From positions 62,001-126,000 of the forward strand of contig JADJHL010000011.1 in assembly GCA_016707585.1 (NCBI GenBank): 64,000 nucleotides of DNA, written 5' to 3'. This DNA is from Ignavibacteriales bacterium. Lineage in GTDB: Bacteria > Bacteroidota > Ignavibacteria > Ignavibacteriales > Ignavibacteriaceae. The notes beneath the pieces are model-generated. The model did not search any database and was not told the origin of the DNA. It saw only the letters and a program-made list of their open reading frames with translations. This document shows, in pieces, positions 50,252-58,116 of this stretch (position 1 is the stretch's first letter; the number at the start of each line of letters is the position of its first letter). Made by a program: the position numbers and the translations under genes.

Positions 50252-50836
50252 TTAAATCTTTATAAAATTTTCCAGAAGTTTTAATCCAGGCTCACCAGAC
50301 ATTTCAGGATGAAACTGAACTGCATAAGCATTTTCATTTTCAATAGAGGAGCAAAATGTTATTACGTTTTGGCAAGTTGAGGTTGATAGATCGTTTTGCA
50401 ACAAATAATATGAATTGTTAAAAAAGAATTCTGTGTTGTCTTCAATTCCATCAAATAAAATACTTTGCTTACAAAAACTAACTTTGTGCATTCCTTTGTA
50501 CGTAGATTCATTGAGATTAGAATCAAATTTTACTGCTGTACCAGGAAAAAATCCCAGACAAGAAAAATTTCCTTCAGTTGAATAGTCTGACATTAACTGC
50601 ATGCCTAAACCAATTCCCAAAATAGGTTTTTTAATAACCCGTAAAACGGAATACAAATTAAGCATCTGAATTTTTCTCATAACAGATGGAGCGCTTCCGC
50701 AGCCGGCAAGTATTATTTTTTCTGATCCGCAAATATCAAGCTCATTTTTTGATACTTTAAAATCATCTGTTATTTTTTTTACTGATGCTGCAACTTCACC
50801 AATGCAAACATCGCCATAATCAACTATTGTTATCAT
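50252..50836 (-). CDS. HisH-like class I glutamine amidotransferase with Cys-to-Gly at the active site
   Basis: 194 residues from the ATG at 50836; an in-frame TTG two codons earlier is unlikely. HisH-type glutaminase fold: MITIVDYGDVCIGEVAASVKKI, AGCGSAPSVMRKIQM, the nucleophile-elbow region LGIGLGMQLM and the YAVQFHPEMSGEPG end with the His/Glu of the triad. The elbow normally reads GICLGMQ; here residue 76 is Gly (codon GGT), so glutaminase activity should be lost. No HisF or other his gene is nearby. It is coupled to the thioesterase gene and is perhaps a structural or regulatory derivative. Confidence 0.85.
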   Translation of the reverse strand: MITIVDYGDVCIGEVAASVKKITDDFKVSKNELDICGSEKIILAGCGSAPSVMRKIQMLNLYSVLRVIKKPILGIGLGMQLMSDYSTEGNFSCLGFFPGTAVKFDSNLNESTYKGMHKVSFCKQSILFDGIEDNTEFFFNNSYYLLQNDLSTSTCQNVITFCSSIENENAYAVQFHPEMSGEPGLKLLENFIKI

Positions 50837-51011
50837 TTTCAATCATTAAAATTTATGCTTCAAAAATCATTAAAAGTCCGGCGGTTTTCAATAGTTTAAA
50901 ATAGTTTATTTACAGCAATCTTTATCACAACATCATTTTTGTGTGATTTTAATTATATCTCATAAAATATTTTTATCCCATATTTGAATCAATAAAATTT
51001 AAGAGGATAAA

Positions 51012-51932
51012 ATGCAAACGATATTGGGCTCAACGGGCATAATTGGAACCGAGCTGGCAAAAGCGCTAACACAATACACTGATAAGATTAGACTTGTTAG
51101 TCGCAACCCAAAACGTGTAAACCAAAATGATCAATTAGTTGTAGCTGATTTGACAAATCCCCAGCAAGTGTTAACATCTGTTGAAGGTTCAGATGTTGTT
51201 TATTTAACAGTTGGTCTAGAATATAAGATTGGAGTTTGGCAAACCCAATGGCCAATCATTATGAAAAATGTAATCGAAGCGTGTAAAACTCATAAAGCAA
51301 AATTCGTTTTTTTTGATAATGTTTACGCATATGGTTTGGTTAAAGGGTGGATGAAAGAAGATACTCTAGTCAATCCATCAAGCAAAAAAGGAGAAGTGCG
51401 AGCACAAATTGCGCAAATGATAATGAGTGAGGTTGAACATGGGCATCTGGATGCAATTATTGCTCGCGCTGCTGATTTTTACGGACCAAACACTCCATTA
51501 AGTTTTGCAACTGTTACTGTTTTCAATAATCTTAAAAAAGGAAAGAAAGCACAGTGGTTTTTGGATGCAAACAAAAAACATTCGATGACCTACACTCCTG
51601 ATGCAGGAAAAGCAACTGCACTATTGGGAAATACAAATTCGGCATATAATCAAATCTGGCATTTACCCACAGATAAAAATGTTTTAACCGGAAAAGAGTT
51701 AGTTGAAATTGCTGCAAAAGAATTTGGTGTTGAACCAAAATTTATGGTGTTAAAAAAATGGATGATTCAAATGGTTGGAATGTTTGTTCCTGTTGTTAAA
51801 GAAAGCATTGAAATGTTGTACCAGAACGAGTATGATTATTTATTTGACAGCACAAAGTTTGAAAAAGCATTTAACTTTACACCCACAAATTATCAAGATG
51901 GAATTGCCGCAACAGTAAAATCAATGAGGTAA
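51012..51932 (+). CDS. NAD-dependent epimerase/dehydratase family protein
   Basis: 306 residues. Rossmann start MQTILGSTGIIGTELAKAL (variant GxxGxxG), then VVADLTNPQQVL, DVVYLTVGLEYKIGVW and the FFDNVYAYGLVKGWMKED segment, where the SDR Tyr/Lys are replaced by a looser Y-x-G pattern. It belongs to the extended/atypical SDR family (NmrA-like epimerase). The substrate is unknown. GAGGAT precedes the ATG, and the gene is transcribed alone. A palindromic repeat follows its 3' end. Confidence 0.87.
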   Translation: MQTILGSTGIIGTELAKALTQYTDKIRLVSRNPKRVNQNDQLVVADLTNPQQVLTSVEGSDVVYLTVGLEYKIGVWQTQWPIIMKNVIEACKTHKAKFVFFDNVYAYGLVKGWMKEDTLVNPSSKKGEVRAQIAQMIMSEVEHGHLDAIIARAADFYGPNTPLSFATVTVFNNLKKGKKAQWFLDANKKHSMTYTPDAGKATALLGNTNSAYNQIWHLPTDKNVLTGKELVEIAAKEFGVEPKFMVLKKWMIQMVGMFVPVVKESIEMLYQNEYDYLFDSTKFEKAFNFTPTNYQDGIAATVKSMR

Positions 51933-51956
51933 TTATTTTTGTGATTTTTCTTTGCG

Positions 51957-52045
51957 ATCGTGGCGAAAAAACTTAGCGCACTTTGCATGAACTATTCCTC
52001 AAAACATCTCACGCTCCCAAAGGGATGGCTATGCCAAAATACGCT
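51957..52045. repeat. Palindromic dispersed repeat, copy 4
   Basis: ACTTAGCGCACTTTGCATGAA on the left and, as complement, CTTAGCGTATTTTGGCATAG on the right, plus CACGCTCCCAAAGG in the middle. It occupies the gap between the convergent epimerase and beta-lactamase-like genes. Confidence 0.55.
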
Positions 52046-52056
52046 AAGCAAGAAAA

Positions 52057-52989
52057 TTACATTCTACTCTTTATCAACTCATAAACTTTTTCTGAAAGTA
52101 TTTTGAACTTAGGTAAAGCAAGCTCTTCTTCGAGAGGAACGAAGCATGCAATTATATATTTTACTTTTCCATCGATAACAATTCCAACATCATTTGTCCA
52201 GAAAGAAAACCAACCTGTTTTGTGATAGAACATCGCACTGCTTGGTAATCCTGCCGCTAATTTAGTTTTATCTAATTGTCTTCCAAGCAAAGTTTTCATT
52301 TGCAGACTTATCCACTCGTTAACCAATGTGTTTGTGTAAATCCTATACATAAAATCAGCAGCGTGTAAAGCACAAGTTTCTGTTCCTCTAATTTTTTCAT
52401 AACCAGGATCTTCAAATTTTCGCTTTAAAAATTTTCTTGTTACTTCGCTTCCATACCAACCATAAGAATGCAAAAGACTATCAATATTTTTCCTTTGAGC
52501 AATATCAATCAAGCAATTTGCTGCCGAGTTATCGCTTCTGGTTATCATTAAATCTAAAAGATAATTTACATTAACACTATCGCCATCTTTAAGTAATGGT
52601 CGTGGGTCGTTATCAATCTGTTTTGATCGATCAACAACATTTGGTTCATTGGTGGCGTAAGACTCATATAAAGAATATTTTTCATCAGAAACCTGGTGTA
52701 AAATTTCAGCAGCCACATACATTTTATAAACAGAAGCCGGATAAATAAAATTATCATAGTTAACCCCACCAAGTTTTGGTTGATCTGAAGTCAAATCTAT
52801 TACTGCTAGTGAAATTTGTTCAATTCCATCTTCGCCAACATCAAAATTATGTTCAAGATCAAGTTCAAGAACGATATCATACAAGTTCTTAGAAAGTTTT
52901 TCATCTATCTCATAATACGAAGGTGCTTTATTAGTTTGAGGGAAAAGTGTGACTATGAATAAAAGTAAAAAGATAAAAACATTTTTCAT
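52057..52989 (-). CDS. Class A beta-lactamase-like serine hydrolase
   Basis: 310 residues with a signal peptide ending TLFPQ. All the penicillin-recognising motifs are present: SVYK at S86-K89 (YPASVYKMYVA), SDN at 152-154 (TRSDNSAANCL) and KTG at 257-259 (FYHKTGW). The omega-loop Glu-xx-Leu-Asn of true class A beta-lactamases is not seen; FEDPGYEKIRGTETCALHAADF stands there. The enzyme may therefore be a D,D-peptidase-like or otherwise altered serine hydrolase. Periplasmic. It is monocistronic. Confidence 0.88.
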   Translation of the reverse strand: MKNVFIFLLLFIVTLFPQTNKAPSYYEIDEKLSKNLYDIVLELDLEHNFDVGEDGIEQISLAVIDLTSDQPKLGGVNYDNFIYPASVYKMYVAAEILHQVSDEKYSLYESYATNEPNVVDRSKQIDNDPRPLLKDGDSVNVNYLLDLMITRSDNSAANCLIDIAQRKNIDSLLHSYGWYGSEVTRKFLKRKFEDPGYEKIRGTETCALHAADFMYRIYTNTLVNEWISLQMKTLLGRQLDKTKLAAGLPSSAMFYHKTGWFSFWTNDVGIVIDGKVKYIIACFVPLEEELALPKFKILSEKVYELIKSRM

Positions 52990-53145
52990 TTAAATCTCAG
53001 AGTTGTTTTAATCAAGTTACTGTAAAAGAGAATTATCATCAAACTGTTTTATATAATCAGGTTCTCTTTTTTAGGAAGTAACTTTAAAATGATATAAGTT
53101 TATACAAGCAAATTTGTTTACTTAATAATTTTATTTAGGTCGGGT

Positions 53146-53799
53146 ATGAAAAAAATTATTATCACCTGTTTAATAGTTTTATCTTTTTCAATATCGCTAT
53201 TACCACAAGAAATTGGATTTGGCTTACACACAAGACTTTTTCCCTCTGTTGATGAGACTATTTTACACGAGAATAGTTTTTATAATTATAACATTAAAAG
53301 TATTTTCTCTGCGGGTTTATTCGTAACCTATCGATCTTTGGGATCATTTCCGGTTAAACTATCCTTAAAATATTCCTACAGCCAAAAAGACGTAACCGAA
53401 CCAATACAGGGGGCAAGTCTTTACGAGCCTGATAAATATTTGCACATGTCCTCATTTGAACTTGCAGTCTGTTATGAAGCAAGTCTATTGGAAAAATTAA
53501 AACTTAACTTTGGAATAATGCCTGGTCATTATACTTTAATGTTAAACGAAAGCTACACTGGTGAACTTAATTTTTTTGAACATCAATTTAGCTTAACACC
53601 AATTGTAGAGGCAGCGTATAATATTTATGACAAAATAGATATCAACATATTATTTGCTTATACAATCGCAAAGTATAGAATTACAAAAGAAGCTGGAACA
53701 ATTTCCGGAGGATATTTATTGCAGAATAATGAATACGAGGAATATGATTTTAGTGGTCTGAATTTGGGATTATCTGTTACCTATTGGATTGATTTATAA
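53146..53799 (+). CDS. Outer-membrane beta-barrel protein, unknown function
   Basis: 217 residues. Signal peptide (SFSISLLPQ), then GFGLHTRLFPSV and many 9-12-residue strands such as SIFSAGLFVTYRSLGSFPVKLSLKYSYSQKD, FELAVCYEASLLEKLKLNFGIMPGHYTLML and a final LSVTYWIDL. The pattern is an outer-membrane barrel of about ten strands. It is not recognised beyond that. Divergent from the beta-lactamase-like gene, with a convergent lipoprotein gene behind it. Confidence 0.7.
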   Translation: MKKIIITCLIVLSFSISLLPQEIGFGLHTRLFPSVDETILHENSFYNYNIKSIFSAGLFVTYRSLGSFPVKLSLKYSYSQKDVTEPIQGASLYEPDKYLHMSSFELAVCYEASLLEKLKLNFGIMPGHYTLMLNESYTGELNFFEHQFSLTPIVEAAYNIYDKIDINILFAYTIAKYRITKEAGTISGGYLLQNNEYEEYDFSGLNLGLSVTYWIDL

Positions 53800-53808
53800 A
53801 ACCCATTT

Positions 53809-54315
53809 CTAATAATCTATCTGAATAGCTCCGCCAGTAAAGATCGCTGTTTTTAGTGTGTCATCTGTGTGTGATATAAAATTGAAAACAGCATTTAAAT
53901 TTGAATCAGTGATTTGGTTTATAGTTAAAAGGCTGGTGTTTTCATAATAAGCTTTATAGTATTCATTTTCGGTTGCACTATTAGCAACTAATGTATAGTA
54001 AGCTTTTACGTAATATTTATAACCGGGCTCGTCTTCTCCAATTCCGAAAGTACCAACTTGATTAACGCCAATTTTAAATTCAAGAATTGCAGATGTAAAG
54101 GTTGGATTATTTGTAAACTCTTGAGTTGCTTTTATTGTCCTGGTATTACCACTTTTACTTGTGGTAATTTTATTGGAATACCAGCTTGTGCCATTAACAT
54201 TTCCGCGCACAAAGCCAGTTGCTATTTTTTCGGTGATGATTGGGTTTGAATCATTATCTTTTGAGCAACTGATAACTGCGAATAATAAAATTGAAAATAA
54301 AAATAAATTTTTCAT
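53809..54315 (-). CDS. Putative lipoprotein, unknown function
   Basis: 168 residues with a lipoprotein signal ending AVISC. The mature domain FVRGNVNGTSWYSNKITTSKSGNTRTIKATQEF plus FKIGVNQVGTFGIGED resembles the DUF6252-type lipoproteins common in Bacteroidota (NGxxW and short beta repeats). There are no catalytic motifs. Its stop lies nine bases from that of the barrel gene at 53146-53799, which is convergent. Confidence 0.65.
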   Translation of the reverse strand: MKNLFLFSILLFAVISCSKDNDSNPIITEKIATGFVRGNVNGTSWYSNKITTSKSGNTRTIKATQEFTNNPTFTSAILEFKIGVNQVGTFGIGEDEPGYKYYVKAYYTLVANSATENEYYKAYYENTSLLTINQITDSNLNAVFNFISHTDDTLKTAIFTGGAIQIDY

Positions 54316-54394
54316 CTTGCCTTTAGAATTAAATTACCAAAGAAAACTAATACAACCAGATTTAAGTAAAAACAGAAAATAAAACCCCTAAAAA

Positions 54395-54430
54395 CAAACC
54401 CTCTTGATTTAATTATTGATCAAGAGGGAT
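54395..54430 (-). terminator. Intrinsic terminator
   Basis: CCCTCTTGAT and ATCAAGAGGG pair perfectly around 10 bases, followed on the minus strand by TTTGTTTTT. It lies 22 bases after the stop of the gene at 54451-55275. Confidence 0.85.
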
Positions 54431-54450
54431 TAAAATTTTTTATGGTACAA

Positions 54451-55275
54451 TTATTTAATTTCACCTAACCAATTTTGCGCAAATGTTCTTGCCGCGGTTA
54501 CAGTTTCTTTTCCTGCCCTAAAGTATAATTTCCACTGGCTATCTTTGTGCTCATATTGCTGATCAACAAACCTCATCTTGCCATACTTATCTTTTTCTAA
54601 TTTTGCATCAAAGTTTATATCTGCCGATCTATCAAGAAAAGCATTTATCCACTTCTTGATCATTTGATTAGGATTATCAATAGGATACTCAACTTCCCAC
54701 TCGGCTAATTTATTTTTATACTCATCCATCTGTATTTGATATCCTTGTTTAATGTACTCATCCATTTCTGGTTTAAACATTGTCTTTTCAGGATCATCAA
54801 TTTCTGCAAGTTGCTGTTTGTAAACATTAATTATTTCATCAAACATTGCCTGCTGATCTGCAGCCATTTGTTTTTTGCTTTTTTCTGTTTCAGCAATGCT
54901 GTTAACCAAATTGGTTCGATGTTCTTCTTTTAATTGAGCGGAGTATTTTGGCTCTTCTGGTAAGGTTGGTTTTCTATCTTCTCTCAATTGATTATACTTT
55001 TTAACAAATTCTTTTGTAACAACATATTCTTTAACATTATTACCAATGGAATTAACGAACGAAACCCTATCGCCAACAGCCATATCCTTTAATACTTTTA
55101 CATTTGGAATATAGAACGAAGGTCCACTTACAGCATAGAACAAATTTAATTTAGCGCTTTCTTCATCAGTCTTAAATTGCTGAAGCAAGTTTTTTAATTT
55201 ATCATCAAGAATTCTTTGAGCGGTAAATCCAAGAACAAGTAAAAGTAGCGGAAGAATGAAAAGCAATTTTTTCAT
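54451..55275 (-). CDS. Exported coiled-coil/charged protein, unknown function
   Basis: 274 residues from the ATG at 55275, with CCGGAGT upstream; the open frame to 55344 adds nothing signal-like. The N-terminus is a signal or membrane anchor (LFILPLLLLVLGFTAQ). The remainder is highly charged and helical, with EEHRTNLVNSIAETEKSKKQMAADQQAMFDEIINVYKQQLAEIDDPEKTMFKPEMDEYIKQGYQIQMDEYKNKLAEWE coil segments. It ends TVTAARTFAQNWLGEIK. No recognised family. Confidence 0.62.
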   Translation of the reverse strand: MKKLLFILPLLLLVLGFTAQRILDDKLKNLLQQFKTDEESAKLNLFYAVSGPSFYIPNVKVLKDMAVGDRVSFVNSIGNNVKEYVVTKEFVKKYNQLREDRKPTLPEEPKYSAQLKEEHRTNLVNSIAETEKSKKQMAADQQAMFDEIINVYKQQLAEIDDPEKTMFKPEMDEYIKQGYQIQMDEYKNKLAEWEVEYPIDNPNQMIKKWINAFLDRSADINFDAKLEKDKYGKMRFVDQQYEHKDSQWKLYFRAGKETVTAARTFAQNWLGEIK

Positions 55276-55597
55276 AACAATACTCCGGGTTAAATGTTTT
55301 GTAATCTTCACATTAAAAATCGAGATATGTTTTGTTAACCACAAACAAGAATTAAAATTTTTTTAGCATCTTATTAATTAAATAATTAGCTTAAATTAAG
55401 TTTGCCACTTGTTTTTGTAAACCGTTAAAATGGTTGCTATCCTTTTTTTTCTTATTAACCCAAGACTTAATTGGTGAGCGAACGATTCAAAAAACAGTAT
55501 TTTTATAACCGTTTCAACGGTTTTTCTAAAACCGAATAATTAAACGGTCAACCTTAAAAGGTTTAATAAATTACAGTAATAATTTTAGAGATAAATT
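55276..55597. other. 322-bp divergent intergenic region with three palindromes
   Basis: Contains AACCGTTAAAATGGTT (55420), AACCGTTTCAACGGTT (55507) and AACCTTAAAAGGTT (55550), see the separate entry. Otherwise AT-rich, with no reading frame of interest. It lies between the coiled-coil gene and tag. Confidence 0.55.
55420..55563. promoter_or_regulatory. Cluster of three AACC...GGTT palindromes upstream of tag
   Basis: AACCGTTAAAATGGTT at 55420-55435, AACCGTTTCAACGGTT at 55507-55522 (perfect dyad) and AACCTTAAAAGGTT at 55550-55563 share AACC/GGTT ends. Repeated related dyads in a promoter region look like operators for one regulator, though which of the two divergent genes they serve cannot be told. 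Confidence 0.45.
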
Positions 55598-56164
55598 ATG
55601 CAGACAATTAATAGATGTCCCTGGCCGGGTAGCGATAAACTTTATATTAAATATCACGATAAAGAATGGGGAGTTCCTGTACATAGTGATAAAAAACTTT
55701 TTGAGTTTCTTCTGCTGGAGGGATTTCAGGCTGGATTAAGCTGGCGCACAATTCTTTACAAAAGACAAAACTTCCGCAAAGCATTTGATAACTTTGATTT
55801 TAATAAAGTTGCAAAGTACGATAAACGAAAAATAAATTCCTTAATGAAAGATGCAGGAATTATCCGCAACAAACTTAAGATTGAAAGTGCTGTTACTAAT
55901 GCAAAAGCTTTTATAAAGATTCGCAAAGAATTTGGAACGTTTGATAAATACATTTGGGGCTTTGTTGATGGCAAGCCGATTAAAAATAAATTTAAATCCC
56001 TTAAAGAAATTCCTGCTCGAACAGAACTTTCTGATCTCATAAGTAAAGATTTAAAACAACGCGGATTTAATTTTGTTGGCTCAACAATTATATATGCACA
56101 TATGCAGGCAACAGGAATGGTAAATGATCATCTTGTTGATTGTTTTAAGTATGCTGATTGCTAG
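55598..56164 (+). CDS. tag: DNA-3-methyladenine glycosylase I
   Basis: 188 residues. Removes 3-methyladenine from alkylated DNA. RCPWPGSDKLYIKYHDKEWGVPVHSDKKLFEFLLLEGFQAGLSWRTIL is the Tag signature with the substrate Glu. The zinc ligands Cys7, His20, His178 and Cys182 match the spacing of the E. coli enzyme (Cys4, His17, His175, Cys179), and NFVGSTIIYAHMQATGMVNDH is conserved. Three related palindromes lie upstream. Confidence 0.96.
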   Translation: MQTINRCPWPGSDKLYIKYHDKEWGVPVHSDKKLFEFLLLEGFQAGLSWRTILYKRQNFRKAFDNFDFNKVAKYDKRKINSLMKDAGIIRNKLKIESAVTNAKAFIKIRKEFGTFDKYIWGFVDGKPIKNKFKSLKEIPARTELSDLISKDLKQRGFNFVGSTIIYAHMQATGMVNDHLVDCFKYADC

Positions 56165-56287
56165 TTAAAAAAAATATAAAAATTTAATTATAGTGATAAA
56201 AGAAATAATTGTATTTTAGGTATGATGAATTATTCTTTTTAAGTAGATAAGTAAAGATAGTTCCAAATCATTTTTATTGGAGGATTT

Positions 56288-57898
56288 ATGAAACAGAAAG
56301 CCATTCTTACTTTGGTTTTATTGTACCTATCAACAACAATTTACCCACAATCGTTCTTTAGATCAGTTGCAGACATTGATTCTTTTGCATACGTGACAAT
56401 GGATAGTAAAATATTAGTATTAAAAAGAGATTTATCAAATAATCTAGTATTTAAAAATTCAGTCCCTTTTCTAAGCAATCATAAGCCGGATAAATATAAT
56501 TCTTCTATTATTATTAACAATTATTTAATTGCAACCTCACTAGACAGTGTTGTGCTATTTTCTATTTTAGACAGAGATACCCCAGTTGAATTATTTCGTC
56601 TTTGGGCTGATAGTCTAAATTTAGTGGAAAAATTTGGCAACTATTTATTATTATTTACTGGTTATCAACCTACAAAATCAACGTTGATTAAAATTGAAAA
56701 CGATAGCTTGAAAATAGTAAAATCATTTGTTGGAGGATATCATTTTTGGTGGGGGGCAGGTTCCTTTTTATCAACATATGATTATGCAAATAACTATGCA
56801 TATAGTTTCCCACACTTTTATAAAAGACTATCTGATTCAGTAGAAATTTATAAATATAACGAGGGGATAAATGAAATAAATAAAATTGGAAAAATTTTAC
56901 CAATTAACGACTTTGAGGAAATAAACCTAATAGTTGCAAATGCAACAAATGTTTTTGTATACCAATACCGACCCCGTTATGAACCACCATTTGGGTTTAT
57001 TTCAACAGAATATAAATACACTAAATTTGGGGATAGTTTAATAAATCCAGCTCATTTTGGTTCATTTTCTTGTGCTATCCCTGCTATTGAGTTTTGGGGA
57101 ATAAACGCTCAATTTGGTCGTATTAAATATCCAGAGCAGGCAGTAATTAAACTGTATAATGTAAATAATAATTTGCAATATAATTATAATATTTCACAAG
57201 AATTTCCTTCTAATTACCTTATGATTAAAAATTCTATATACAGAATAGGACAAAATGGGTTTTGGTATTTACACGATATAAATGCAAATAATTTAACATT
57301 TGTTGAATTTGTTTTGCTAGCGATACCGCAAACACCACTCCTTATTTATCCAATAAACAATCAACAGGTCTACCCAGACACAGTTACTCTACAATGGCAC
57401 ACTTCTTCCCCTAACATAACAAGCTACACGGTTAACGTCTCAAAAGATTCTTTATTTACCAATATGATAGATACAACTATTGCAGATACAACATTTACAT
57501 TGGTTGATTTAGAACTGGACCAAAAATATTATTGGCGTGTAAGGGCTAAAAATATTTCAGGTTGGAGCAACTATAGTAATCCAGAATCATTTACCGCAAC
57601 GACCACAGGGATTAAAGAAGAGATTAAGAACAAAATAAATTTTCTTTTAAACCAGAATTACCCCAATCCATTCAACCCATCAACAATTATAAGTTACAGC
57701 ATTCCACAAAACTCTTTTGTAACATTAAAAGTGTATGATGTTCTGGGCAATGAAGTTTCAACTTTGGTAAATGAAACAAAATCGGCAGGCAGGTATGATG
57801 TAAGATTTGATGCCTCAGGATTGAGTAATGGAGTTTACTTCTATACAATTAAAGCTGATAATTTTAATTCCACTAAGAAGATGATATTCATGAAATAA
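56288..57898 (+). CDS. T9SS-secreted protein with FnIII-like domain
   Basis: 536 residues. Signal peptide (LYLSTTIYPQ); residues about 22-345 are a LVIVP20-like beta region of unknown family with strand repeats (FFRSVADIDSFAYVTMDSKILVLKRD). An FnIII-like domain follows, with YPDTVTLQWHTSSPNITSYTVNVSKDS and YYWRVRAKNISGWSNYSNPESF. A type A sorting domain (NYPNPFNPSTIISYSIPQNS to TKKMIFMK) closes it. It is secreted by the type IX system. Its last 70 codons plus trailing terminator closely match the next gene. Confidence 0.8.
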   Translation: MKQKAILTLVLLYLSTTIYPQSFFRSVADIDSFAYVTMDSKILVLKRDLSNNLVFKNSVPFLSNHKPDKYNSSIIINNYLIATSLDSVVLFSILDRDTPVELFRLWADSLNLVEKFGNYLLLFTGYQPTKSTLIKIENDSLKIVKSFVGGYHFWWGAGSFLSTYDYANNYAYSFPHFYKRLSDSVEIYKYNEGINEINKIGKILPINDFEEINLIVANATNVFVYQYRPRYEPPFGFISTEYKYTKFGDSLINPAHFGSFSCAIPAIEFWGINAQFGRIKYPEQAVIKLYNVNNNLQYNYNISQEFPSNYLMIKNSIYRIGQNGFWYLHDINANNLTFVEFVLLAIPQTPLLIYPINNQQVYPDTVTLQWHTSSPNITSYTVNVSKDSLFTNMIDTTIADTTFTLVDLELDQKYYWRVRAKNISGWSNYSNPESFTATTTGIKEEIKNKINFLLNQNYPNPFNPSTIISYSIPQNSFVTLKVYDVLGNEVSTLVNETKSAGRYDVRFDASGLSNGVYFYTIKADNFNSTKKMIFMK

Positions 57899-57928
57899 TG
57901 TACAATTAACAAAGTACAATGCACAATT

Positions 57929-57954
57929 AAGGCACGAGAGATCGTGCCTTTTTT
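57929..57954 (+). terminator. Intrinsic terminator (shared cassette, first copy)
   Basis: AAGGCACGA and TCGTGCCTT with a short loop, then TTTTTAATG. The same hairpin and its approach sequence recur at 60142-60167. Confidence 0.92.
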
Positions 57955-58116
57955 AATGTAACCGGATCAATATGAAATTTTCATAACAAACATTTTTACA
58001 AAAAAGTTTCAAATAAAATTATTTTTTTTTAAGGAACTCCATTCCCCTTATATCTGTTAAGTTGTTAGTTCTTTACATCCAACAAACAACAAACATAAAT
58101 AACAAAAGGAGACATT

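Noticed and set aside
53024..53070. AAAAGAGAA / TTCTCTTTT hairpin as a terminator
   Set aside because: It lies between divergent promoters with a 29-base loop; it is more likely chance in AT-rich DNA.
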